Assembly: GCA_947632475.1 (NCBI GenBank) | Contig: CANRPI010000008.1 | Location: 1 to 36,854, forward strand | Direction of reading: 5' to 3' | DNA length: 36,854 bases | From: an uncultured Clostridia bacterium | Lineage (GTDB): Bacteria > Bacillota > Clostridia > TANB77 > CAG-508 | In this document: positions 16,828 through 25,283 of the stretch, one piece after another | Layout: the number at the start of each line of letters is the position of its first letter | Position numbering within the stretch: the stretch's first letter is position 1 | Position numbers and translations under genes: made by a program | The notes under the pieces: model-generated | The model's input: the letters and a program-made list of their open reading frames with translations, nothing else | Told to the model about the DNA's origin: nothing | Database searches by the model: none

Positions 16828-18366
16828 TCAATTTTTATTTGTATCTATTTTTCTAAAATGTATTCCAATTAGTATTGGTAAACTAGTAAACATTCCATAT
16901 ATATACCTATATTCTCCAAATACAGGAGAAGCTATGGTTGTTAGCCATAATACTAATACTGGTACATATATAGTTATTAGTTTATATTGCTTTTTGTATA
17001 TTGCATACATAAGACACGCTAATACTACCCAAAAGTTAAACCCTATGCTATATAACATTGAATTTAATGGAAGGTCTCTTCTGTCTATTAAACTATCAAA
17101 TTTTTCTACTTCAGCTAATTCAACTATTGGTGTATTTTCTAGTTTTAAAGATAATTCTTTTTCTTCTGTAGTTTCACTTATTCCTCTTCCTGCTACCATG
17201 TTTACACTTTCTGGATACCAATATCCATAATTGTTACATAAAAATGATTCTATTGTAGCTCTTGGATATTTTAATGCCAATTTTATATATAATTTTACAA
17301 GTCCTAATTTATCTTCTTTAAATGCATTGTCATCAAATTGATTTTTTACTGCATCAGATATTTTAGGATTATAATCATCAGCTAATGTTTCAGATGGCAA
17401 ATATTTATATATTCTCCATTTTTCATCTTCTGTTAGTGTGTCTGAATGATATTTTGTAACTCTTGCAAATTGTTGCAATGGTATAGATAATGCTTCTCTA
17501 GTAGAACCTTTTTTTATTTTTAATATAGAGAAAATTGTCCCTGTCCAAATGATATATATTGCAAGTATAGCACATGTAACAATTATTAATTGTTTGTAAT
17601 ATTTTTTTGCAACTATAAATAAGCATGGAATTGTTAGTAATACTACATATAATCCATTATTTCTAAATAGAATTGCTAAAAACATATTGATAATTAGTAA
17701 TATAATTCTATATTTAGATTCGAAAAATCTCTTTTGATTTATTGTAATTTCTGTTACCATAATTGTAAATAGTAGTATTATAGCTGCAAATGGCACATCT
17801 TTCCACATAGTAATACTAAATATTGCATTTACTGGATAAAATGCAAAAAATATTAGTGTTAATATTCTAATTCTAATATCAACTTTCCTTTTTGCCATAT
17901 AATAGATAGCAAATGAGAAAATGCTAGATGTAAATATCATTTGAAATACACTATATATTGCTACACCTAAGTTATAATCTTTTATAGCATTTCCAAGAGC
18001 TATTGCACATTTTATAATAAAAGTGTGGAAAACTGGATGATGATTTGATAAAGTATATCTTCCTAAGCCTTCACATATTTGTGCAAATGAATCTGGTGAT
18101 ATTATTCCTGGATAATAATTTAAAAAATATGGTATCCATGCTATAAGGATAATTCCCCATATAGCAAAAAAGCTTTTTTTATTATCTGAAAAACATTTAA
18201 ATTCACCTTGTTTTAGTTCTAATTTTTCTAATTTTTCAAATATATTTGTAATTATTGCATATATTAAAATTACATATCCTATCCACTTAATTCCTGATTT
18301 TATTAGAGTTTGCCCACTTTCTATTATAGCCTCTAAATTTAAGTATTTATCTATACTATATCCCAC
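16828..18366 (-). CDS. multi-spanning membrane protein, DUF6020-like, main part of a frameshifted gene
   Basis: Polytopic protein of about 10-12 helices with conserved-looking extracytoplasmic motifs YYPGIISPDSFAQ, SNHHPVFHT and SITMWKDVPFA. From memory these resemble the DUF6020 family of putative GT-C-like membrane glycosyltransferases in Firmicutes glycan loci. The open frame starts artificially at GTG 18366. The same frame is open back to about 18505, encoding ILWVAFFILTYWLLSKTQ, which continues the short frame at 18443-18625. The intact gene would be 16828-18625, so this copy is split by a one-base shift. It overlaps neither neighbour and lies between two glycosyltransferase genes of one operon. 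Confidence 0.72.
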   Translation of the reverse strand: MGYSIDKYLNLEAIIESGQTLIKSGIKWIGYVILIYAIITNIFEKLEKLELKQGEFKCFSDNKKSFFAIWGIILIAWIPYFLNYYPGIISPDSFAQICEGLGRYTLSNHHPVFHTFIIKCAIALGNAIKDYNLGVAIYSVFQMIFTSSIFSFAIYYMAKRKVDIRIRILTLIFFAFYPVNAIFSITMWKDVPFAAIILLFTIMVTEITINQKRFFESKYRIILLIINMFLAILFRNNGLYVVLLTIPCLFIVAKKYYKQLIIVTCAILAIYIIWTGTIFSILKIKKGSTREALSIPLQQFARVTKYHSDTLTEDEKWRIYKYLPSETLADDYNPKISDAVKNQFDDNAFKEDKLGLVKLYIKLALKYPRATIESFLCNNYGYWYPESVNMVAGRGISETTEEKELSLKLENTPIVELAEVEKFDSLIDRRDLPLNSMLYSIGFNFWVVLACLMYAIYKKQYKLITIYVPVLVLWLTTIASPVFGEYRYIYGMFTSLPILIGIHFRKIDTNKN

Positions 18367-18442
18367 TACTTCAAAACTAGCAAATAAAATTGCTAGTATA
18401 ATTGAACAGTTTTTTAATCTTTTATTTTCTATTTTTTGAGTT

Positions 18443-18625
18443 TTACTTAATAACCAATATGTTAATATAAAAAATGCAACCCATAATATTGAATTTCCGG
18501 CTAAAAGATAAATCTAAGCTTGAATATTTATCTTGATTAATGTTTACAGCTAATGTGACTATAATAGATAACAGAATTGCTAGTATTGTGTTTATTGTTT
18601 TTGATTGCTTTTTTAGTTTTTCCAA
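18443..18625 (-). pseudogene. N-terminal fragment of the DUF6020-like gene
   Basis: TTG 18625, with GGGGG about 6 bases upstream, encodes MEKLKKQSKTINTILAILLS and a first membrane helix, then SSLDLSFSRK before leaving the frame. Removing one T of the four-T run (plus-strand AAAA at 18503-18506) joins it to LAGNSILWVAFFILTYW and the long frame downstream. The split is therefore one base at a short homopolymer. Mutation, sequencing error and slippage are all possible. Confidence 0.7.
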
Positions 18626-18641
18626 AGTTAATCCCCCTACT

Positions 18642-19589
18642 TTAGTTTTTGCCTTGCTTTAATTTTTTTAGTTTATCAGTCCATTCATTTAATTCTATCT
18701 CAAATTCTTGTTTATGGCTTTTTACTATATTTTGTAGTATTAAACCTCCAAAAAATGATTGAATTGCACATATAAAGAAAAATATGCTTGCTACAAATGA
18801 TGGCATTTTAGGTACTAGCCCAGTTCTAAAATAATCTATTAATACTGGTGTTAGAAATCCTATTCCTACTAAAATTAATAGTAAACTTATCCAACTAAAA
18901 AATGATAATGGTCTATAATTTTTGTATAAAGTTACTATTGTTTTTAAAACTCTCATTCCATCTGAATATGTATTTAGTTTTGATTTACTTCCTTCTGGTC
19001 TATCTCTGTATTCTATTATAATGTTTTCTATTCCCATATTTTTATCTAGTGTATGAATTGTCATTTCTGTTTCTATTTCAAATCCTTTTGATAATACAGG
19101 AAATGTTTTTACAAATTGATAGCTAAATGCTCTATATCCTGTCATTACATCTCTTATGTCACTTTTATATATAATATTAATTAGTTTTCTTACTAATACG
19201 TTTCCCAAATTGTGAAAAGGTCTTTTGTTTTCTGTAAAATAAGTTGATGATAGTCTATCTCCTATTACCATGTCTGCATTTCTTTCTAATACTGCATTAC
19301 ACATTTCTCTTGCATATTCTGCTGGATAAGTATCATCTCCATCTGTCATTATATAACACTCTGCATCTATTTCTCGAAACATAGTTCTTATGACATTACC
19401 TTTTCCTTGTTTTCTTTCATAACGAACTATTGCTCCTGCTTCTCTTGCTATTTCATCTGTTTTGTCTTTTGAATTATTATCATATACATAAATTTTAGCT
19501 TCTGGTAGAGCCTTTCTAAAATCTTCTATTACTTTTTTTATTGTTTTACTTTCATTATAACATGGTATTAATACTGCTATTTTGTCCAT
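18642..19589 (-). CDS. GT2 dolichol/polyprenyl-phosphate-type glycosyltransferase
   Basis: First gene of the second glycan operon. The GT-A domain has IAVLIPCYNESKTIKKVI, YDNNSKDKTDE and the DxD-type TDGDDTYPAE (near residue 97), then MTGYRAFSYQFVKTFPVLSKGF (near 155), typical of DPM1-like enzymes. Two C-terminal membrane helices (about 225-250 and 262-287) anchor it. It likely charges undecaprenyl phosphate with a sugar that the GT-C-like protein next door could use. AAAGGAA precedes ATG 19589. Its promoter is nearly the same as that of the operon at 33155. Confidence 0.86.
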   Translation of the reverse strand: MDKIAVLIPCYNESKTIKKVIEDFRKALPEAKIYVYDNNSKDKTDEIAREAGAIVRYERKQGKGNVIRTMFREIDAECYIMTDGDDTYPAEYAREMCNAVLERNADMVIGDRLSSTYFTENKRPFHNLGNVLVRKLINIIYKSDIRDVMTGYRAFSYQFVKTFPVLSKGFEIETEMTIHTLDKNMGIENIIIEYRDRPEGSKSKLNTYSDGMRVLKTIVTLYKNYRPLSFFSWISLLLILVGIGFLTPVLIDYFRTGLVPKMPSFVASIFFFICAIQSFFGGLILQNIVKSHKQEFEIELNEWTDKLKKLKQGKN

Positions 19590-19659
19590 TTTTAATATTT
19601 TCCTTTCTAGAACATTAATTGTAATTTTTACATTATCTTATTACCTTAATTTTAAGCTA

Positions 19660-19688
19660 ATTTTATCATGTATTTTACATATAATCAA
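19660..19688 (-). promoter_or_regulatory. promoter of the second glycan operon
   Basis: TTGATT (19688-19683), 17 bp, TAAAAT (19665-19660). With its flanks it differs from the promoter at 33187-33215 at only a few bases of the spacer. Confidence 0.75.
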
Positions 19689-19702
19689 GTTATTATCAAA
19701 AA

Positions 19703-19785
19703 AAATAGAACTTATATAAATTGGTCTAGAGAGAGGGATCTTTATGTTTCCTCTCTCTAGTTTACCATTTATGCAAGTTCTATTT
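19703..19785 (-). terminator. large nested hairpin after the glucosaminidase
   Basis: Outer arms AAATAGAACTT (19703-19713) and AAGTTCTATTTT (19775 on), inner arms CTAGAGAGAGG (19726-19736) and CCTCTCTCTAG (19750-19760), with a T-rich tail. The outer arm starts at the stop codon. It separates the wall-hydrolase operon from the next promoter. Confidence 0.8.
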
Positions 19786-22650
19786 TTATTTAGTTATTGC
19801 TATATTATTTGGTTCTACTTCATTTTTTTGTTCTTCTTCTGTTTTGTTTTCTTCTTCATCTAAAACAGTATTTTCTACATTATTGTTATTTTGTGGTTCT
19901 TCTATTTTTTTATCCTGAATTACATTTTGATTTTGTTGTTCTGATTCTTTGTATTCATTTTTCACTACTGGTTGCTCTACTTTTTGTTTTGTTTCTATAT
20001 TTTTTAAATTTGTATTACTAAATTTAAAAATATTGTTTTCTATTTTTAATTTGCTGTTTTTGAATACTCCTAGTTCTTTATTCTTTGGATAATATGCGGT
20101 TGCAATTTTGTGTGTTGATGTATTATTTTTGCTTCCTGATTCTACTTCAATTATATATTGATTACTTATGTCTAATGAATCAATATATCCATCAAAATAG
20201 TATTTATTTCCTTCTATTGGATTTACCCATAGTCCATAAGTTGTATTTGAATTTACTTGTTTTATTCTCATTATAGGCGTAGCTTTTGGTATAGACCATG
20301 TTTTTCCATTTAACCATTCTGTTATTATTATTTCACCTTTTATATATGTTCCTTTTTCATTTTTTAATAACTCTAATTGCTGTATTTCGGTTGCTACATC
20401 TCCACTATATATGTCTTTTTGTACTAATATTTTGTTGTTTTCTATTTTTACTTTATTGTCTTGATATGTTCCTAATTGTTTATTTTTTGGATAGTATGCT
20501 GTTGCTACTCTATATGGTGATATATTATTAATATTTGCTGACTCAACTTTTATTTCATATTGTTTTCCTGCACTCATTCCATCAATATATCCATCAAAAT
20601 AGTATTTATTTCCTTCTATTGGATTTACCCATAAACCATATGTTTCGTTTCCATTTATTTGTTTTATGGTCATTATTGGTGTTTTCTTTGGCATTGACCA
20701 AGTTTTTCCATCTATCCATTCTGTTATAATTATTTCTCCTTTTACATAGGTTCCTCTTTCATTTTTTAGTAATTCTAATTGCTGTATTTCGGTTGCTATG
20801 TCTCCACGATATCCTTCAAATTTAAGTTTACTGTTTACTATTTTAACTTTACTTCCATCATATTCTCCTAAGGTTATATTATTTGGATATTGTACTTGTG
20901 CAGATTTATAACTTGAAGTATTATATGGATTGTTTAATTGTACTTTTATTATATATTGTTGTGTCATGTCTAAACCGTCTATATATTGGTCAAAATAATA
21001 TTTGTTTCCACTAATTTTATTTACCCAGAATTGTGCTTTTTCTTTATTGTCTTTGGTTGATACAAGTGTCATTATAGGGGTTACATCTGGTTCTGACCAA
21101 AGTGGACCTAACCATTCTGTTATATAGATTTCTCCTTTTATAAATGGTCTTCCTTGTTCATTTTTTGCTAATTCTGTTTTTATAATTTGTGGTGCAACAT
21201 CTCCACAATAATTTGTAGGTGTTAATGTTATGATATTGCTTTTCATATTTAATATATGTCTTCTATATTTTCCTATTGTTTTATCAGTTGGTGAATATGC
21301 TCTTGCTATTTTATATGGTGATGTATTATTACTATTTCCTGATTCTACTTGGATTTCATATTTTTTGTTTACATTTATATCATCTATACATCCTTCAAAT
21401 GAATATGTATTTGATTCTATATTTTTTACAGTTAAATTATAACATTTACTACTATCTAGTTCTTTAAATCTTATTTTTGGCGTATCTTTTGGTTTTGACC
21501 AAGTTATTCCATCTATCCATTCTGTTACTACTATTTTTCCTTTTAAATATGTCTCTCCTTTGCTATTTGTTTGTGTTTGTATTTGTGTTATTTCTGTAGC
21601 TATATCTCCACGATAATCTTCTTCATTATTCAATGGTCTTGGTGCTGGAGAACTTGGCATATTTTCATAAACTGGAATTATAAATTCAAAATGACTTGAT
21701 AGAATTCCACATTTTTTATATGTTGTATAAATATTATTTCCTTCATCATTTGCTGCTCTAATATTTTGCATATATTGATGTTGATATAAATTGTTTAAAT
21801 CTACTACATTATATTTTTCAAAATATAATGTATTCTGTCCTACGTCTATGTATTTTTCTCTTAAAAATTTAGCTCCACCTTTTATTGAGTCTTCTTTTGT
21901 AAACCATCCATTTTCATAAGCTGTTTTTGCACCTTCTAAGAATCCTTGTTCAGTATCGTTTCCACTTACATTTATATTAAATAGATTGAATACTTTTACC
22001 CATCTTCCATCTTCTGTTTTATATGCATATCCATTCATTTTTCCTAAACCTGATGTTCCTTGTTCTTGCGTGATTCTTGAAACAAGATGAAATGGACTTA
22101 TTTGATATTGTTGTGCTGCTTCCATAATTGCTGTAACAACTGATGGTTCTGATAAGAATGTTCCTCTTACCATTTTTTCTATCTCACTTCTTGTTCCTGA
22201 TGAAGAACCTAAGTTTTGGAATTGGAATATATAGTCATCTGTTAAACTGTTTCTTGGATCCATCATATAAGCAATTGCTTTTCTAGAAGCACAATACCAT
22301 TTATGTGAAACATCAAATGTTTGATCTCCACAAATTGGACAAATCCACTCTCCTGTATATGTATAGTAACTTAGACTGCTGGGACTATTTCCATGACCTA
22401 CATATTCTCCACTTATTGCATCTTCCCAATTAATTCCTGTATAGTAAAGTTTTATACTCCAATTAGGATATTGGTTTTGCAATGTTTTAATATAGTTTTT
22501 ATATCCTGGATATTTTGCTTCATTTATTCCATTGATATCAGAACTAATACTTGCTGCTTGTACCTTATTAAAATTTAGTATAGCAAAGAATATTACTAAT
22601 AATATTAAAATTAGTATTTTTAAATACATTTTCCTATTTTTTGCTATCAT
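19786..22650 (-). CDS. secreted N-acetylglucosaminidase with four repeat modules
   Basis: Peptidoglycan hydrolase. A signal peptide (about residues 1-33, ending KVQAAS) is followed by a glucosaminidase domain to about residue 330. The putative catalytic Glu is in HLVSRITQEQGTSG; other family marks are AYMMDPRNSLTDDYIFQF, FNLFNINV and GGAKFLREKYI. A Cys cluster (WICPICGDQTF...WYC) interrupts the early part. Then come four modules of about 115 residues, each opening YxGDxAxxI and containing KGEIxITEW and GNKYYFDxYIDG. These match, in the same order, the modules of the amidase upstream. The C-terminal 70 residues are a disordered Glu/Gln/Asn-rich tail. ATG 22650, behind GAAGGAAG, overlaps the amidase end by 17 bp. 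Confidence 0.87.
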   Translation of the reverse strand: MIAKNRKMYLKILILILLVIFFAILNFNKVQAASISSDINGINEAKYPGYKNYIKTLQNQYPNWSIKLYYTGINWEDAISGEYVGHGNSPSSLSYYTYTGEWICPICGDQTFDVSHKWYCASRKAIAYMMDPRNSLTDDYIFQFQNLGSSSGTRSEIEKMVRGTFLSEPSVVTAIMEAAQQYQISPFHLVSRITQEQGTSGLGKMNGYAYKTEDGRWVKVFNLFNINVSGNDTEQGFLEGAKTAYENGWFTKEDSIKGGAKFLREKYIDVGQNTLYFEKYNVVDLNNLYQHQYMQNIRAANDEGNNIYTTYKKCGILSSHFEFIIPVYENMPSSPAPRPLNNEEDYRGDIATEITQIQTQTNSKGETYLKGKIVVTEWIDGITWSKPKDTPKIRFKELDSSKCYNLTVKNIESNTYSFEGCIDDINVNKKYEIQVESGNSNNTSPYKIARAYSPTDKTIGKYRRHILNMKSNIITLTPTNYCGDVAPQIIKTELAKNEQGRPFIKGEIYITEWLGPLWSEPDVTPIMTLVSTKDNKEKAQFWVNKISGNKYYFDQYIDGLDMTQQYIIKVQLNNPYNTSSYKSAQVQYPNNITLGEYDGSKVKIVNSKLKFEGYRGDIATEIQQLELLKNERGTYVKGEIIITEWIDGKTWSMPKKTPIMTIKQINGNETYGLWVNPIEGNKYYFDGYIDGMSAGKQYEIKVESANINNISPYRVATAYYPKNKQLGTYQDNKVKIENNKILVQKDIYSGDVATEIQQLELLKNEKGTYIKGEIIITEWLNGKTWSIPKATPIMRIKQVNSNTTYGLWVNPIEGNKYYFDGYIDSLDISNQYIIEVESGSKNNTSTHKIATAYYPKNKELGVFKNSKLKIENNIFKFSNTNLKNIETKQKVEQPVVKNEYKESEQQNQNVIQDKKIEEPQNNNNVENTVLDEEENKTEEEQKNEVEPNNIAITK

Positions 22651-25192
22651 TACTTTCACTTCCTTCTAGGACTTTTTCTTCTATATCTTTGACTACATTT
22701 TCTTCTATATCTTTAACTACATTTTCTTCTGTATCTTTAATTACATTTTCCTCTGTATCTTTAACTACATTTTCTTCTGTATCTTTAATTACATTTTCCT
22801 CTATATCTTTAACTATATTTTCTTCTATTGTTTGTACCTCTTTAACTGTTTGTATTTTTTGTGATTGTTCTACAATAAATTTAAAAATGTTATTTTCTAT
22901 TTTAAACTTACTGTTTTTAAACATACCTAACTCTTTATTTTTTGGATAATATGCTGTTGCTATTTTATGAGCTGAAGTATTGTTTTTGCTTCCTGTTTCT
23001 ACTTCGATTGTATATTGATTATTTGTATCTAATGAATCAATATATCCATCAAAATAGTATCTATTTCCTTCTATTTTCTTTACCCATAATCCATAGATTT
23101 CTTCTGAATTTAATTGTTTTATTCTCATTATAGGAGTAACTTTTGGTATTGACCAAGTTATTCCATTTAACCATTCTGTTATTATTATTTCTCCTTTTAT
23201 GTATGTTCCTTTTTCATTTTTCATTAATTCTATCTGTTTAATTTCTGTTGCTATATCACCACTATATTTAATTCCTGCTAATGTTATTTTGTTGTTTTCA
23301 ATTTTTACTTTTTTATCTTCATATGTTCCAAGGGCTTTATTTTTAGGATAATCTGCTGTTACTATTCTATATGGAGATGTGTTTATTTGAGCATTACTTC
23401 CTGATTCTACTTCTATTTTGTATTCTTTTCCTTCGCTCATGCCATCAATATATCCGTCAAAATAATATTTATTTCCTTCTATTGGATTTACCCATAATCC
23501 ATAATTCTCTGTTCCATTTATTTCTTTTATTGTCATTTTTGGTGTTTTTCTTGGAATTGACCATGTTGAACCATTTAACCATTCTGTTACAAAAATTTCT
23601 CCTTTTATATATGTTCCTCTTTCATTTTTTAGTAGTTCTAATTCTTGTATTTGTGTTGCCATATCTCCTCTATAAATACCTACTCTAGTAAATACTAATT
23701 TGCTATTTTGTATTTTTATTTCATAGTCATTATATTTTCCAAGTGTTAGATTTTTTGTATAATTTACATTTGCAATTCTGTAATTTGAGATATTATATGG
23801 ATTGTTTGATTGAACTTTTATTATGTATTGTTTTGTCATATCTAAACCATCAATATATTGGTCAAAATAATATTTGTTTCCACTAATTTTATTTACCCAG
23901 AATTGTGCTTTTACTTGATTATCACTAATATCTACAAGCGTCATTATAGGTGTTACATCTGGCTCTGACCATGTTGAACCAAGCCATTCTGTTATATATA
24001 TTTCTCCTTTTATAAATGGCCTTCCTTGTTCATTTTTTGCTAATTCTGTTTTTATAATTTGTGGTGCAATATCTCCATAATAACTGTTATTATCAAATTC
24101 CAAAACTCCATTTTCTACTTTTACGATGCATCTTTGTAATTTACCGAGTGTTTTGTTAATATTATAACTTGCTATTGCTTTTCTAAAAGGTGATACATTT
24201 TCTACGCTGCCTGATTCTACTTCTATTTTATATTTTTTATTTTTGTCAATTTCATCAATATCTATTTCAAATTTGTATCTGTTTGATTCTATATTATTTA
24301 CTAAACATTCATAAACTGTATTTCCTTCTATATCTTTTAGTCTTATTTTTGGATTTGTTTTTGGTTTTGCCCATGTTACTCCATCAATCCATTCTGTTAC
24401 TAATATTTCTCCACTTAATGTGTTTTTGTAGTTTTTAGATATTAAAGTCATTTCTTGTATGTCTGGTGCTACATCTCCACGGTAATCTTTTACAAATAAA
24501 TTTTTATTAGCTATTATTGCTTTTGCATCTGCTTCTGCCATTCTTTCAAGCATAGTATCATTTAAATATCTTTCTCTATCATAACTATTGTTTATGTAAG
24601 CATGTTCTATAATCATTCCTGGTATTTTATAATACATAGGATGTCTAATTATTCCATACCAATCTGATAGAGTTCCATCTTCATACAGTTCTCCATCTGT
24701 ACTAAATTTTAAAATTGGTCTAGTACTATTACTTCTAACTCCAATATCTCTTAAATTGCTTAAAATATTTTCTGCTAATTTAGTTGAATATTCATTAAAT
24801 CTTCTTTCTGTTTTATTAGCTGTTATGTAGACTTCTGCACCACTTGCATTGGTTGAAGAAGAGTCTGTAGAATTTATGTGAAAACTTACTAATAAATCTG
24901 CATTATAGTCTCTTGCTTTTTTTCCTCTATCTTCTATTGAAACATATTCATCTGCATTTCTGGTTAATATTCCTGTTATTCCTTCTGTTTTATCTAAAAT
25001 TGCTTTTACTTTTTTTGCTATTTTTAAATTTATATCTTTTTCTACAAGCCCATTTCTAGTTGCTCCTGAGTCCCAACCTCCATGGCCTGCATCTAACATT
25101 ACTGTAATATCTTTGGCAAAAGCCATATTTGGTATTACTAACAATATAAATCCTATAAAAAACATGATAAATAACAATTTTTTTGTTTTCAT
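22634..25192 (-). CDS. secreted N-acetylmuramoyl-L-alanine amidase with four repeat modules
   Basis: Zn-dependent Amidase_3 cutting the bond between MurNAc and the peptide stem. A signal peptide (to about residue 27, MAFAKD) leads into DAGHGGWDSGA with the first zinc His, GLVEKDINL with the metal Glu, SFHINSTD with the second His, and PGMIIEHAYINN with the catalytic Glu. An insertion around residues 150-180 is unusual. After about residue 230 come four modules starting YRGDVAPDI, YYGDIAPQI, YRGDMATQI and YSGDIATEI. The tail is a tandem repeat of EENVxKDx. ATG 25192 with GGAGGG is preferred over an in-frame codon 18 bases earlier. The two hydrolases are co-transcribed from the promoter at 25231-25259. 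Confidence 0.9.
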   Translation of the reverse strand: MKTKKLLFIMFFIGFILLVIPNMAFAKDITVMLDAGHGGWDSGATRNGLVEKDINLKIAKKVKAILDKTEGITGILTRNADEYVSIEDRGKKARDYNADLLVSFHINSTDSSSTNASGAEVYITANKTERRFNEYSTKLAENILSNLRDIGVRSNSTRPILKFSTDGELYEDGTLSDWYGIIRHPMYYKIPGMIIEHAYINNSYDRERYLNDTMLERMAEADAKAIIANKNLFVKDYRGDVAPDIQEMTLISKNYKNTLSGEILVTEWIDGVTWAKPKTNPKIRLKDIEGNTVYECLVNNIESNRYKFEIDIDEIDKNKKYKIEVESGSVENVSPFRKAIASYNINKTLGKLQRCIVKVENGVLEFDNNSYYGDIAPQIIKTELAKNEQGRPFIKGEIYITEWLGSTWSEPDVTPIMTLVDISDNQVKAQFWVNKISGNKYYFDQYIDGLDMTKQYIIKVQSNNPYNISNYRIANVNYTKNLTLGKYNDYEIKIQNSKLVFTRVGIYRGDMATQIQELELLKNERGTYIKGEIFVTEWLNGSTWSIPRKTPKMTIKEINGTENYGLWVNPIEGNKYYFDGYIDGMSEGKEYKIEVESGSNAQINTSPYRIVTADYPKNKALGTYEDKKVKIENNKITLAGIKYSGDIATEIKQIELMKNEKGTYIKGEIIITEWLNGITWSIPKVTPIMRIKQLNSEEIYGLWVKKIEGNRYYFDGYIDSLDTNNQYTIEVETGSKNNTSAHKIATAYYPKNKELGMFKNSKFKIENNIFKFIVEQSQKIQTVKEVQTIEENIVKDIEENVIKDTEENVVKDTEENVIKDTEENVVKDIEENVVKDIEEKVLEGSESNDSKK
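22673..22829 (-). repeat. 24-bp tandem repeats in the amidase tail
   Basis: About six and a half copies of a 24-bp unit encoding the octad EENVxKDx (x = V/I and T/I). Copies differ at a few positions. Such arrays change copy number by slippage, so tail length may vary between strains. Confidence 0.85.
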
Positions 25193-25230
25193 TTGTAGCA
25201 ATCCCTCCAAATATTATATTTACATTTATT

Positions 25231-25259
25231 ATTGTAACATACAAGTACTTAAAATACAA
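25231..25259 (-). promoter_or_regulatory. promoter of the wall-hydrolase pair
   Basis: TTGTAT (25259-25254), 17 bp, TACAAT (25236-25231) on the minus strand, 39 bases before ATG 25192. Confidence 0.65.
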
Positions 25260-25283
25260 TGTGAATATTTGTAATTTAACAGT

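Noticed and set aside
22673..22829. CRISPR-like array
   Set aside because: The 24-bp units are contiguous with no spacers and encode an in-frame protein repeat.
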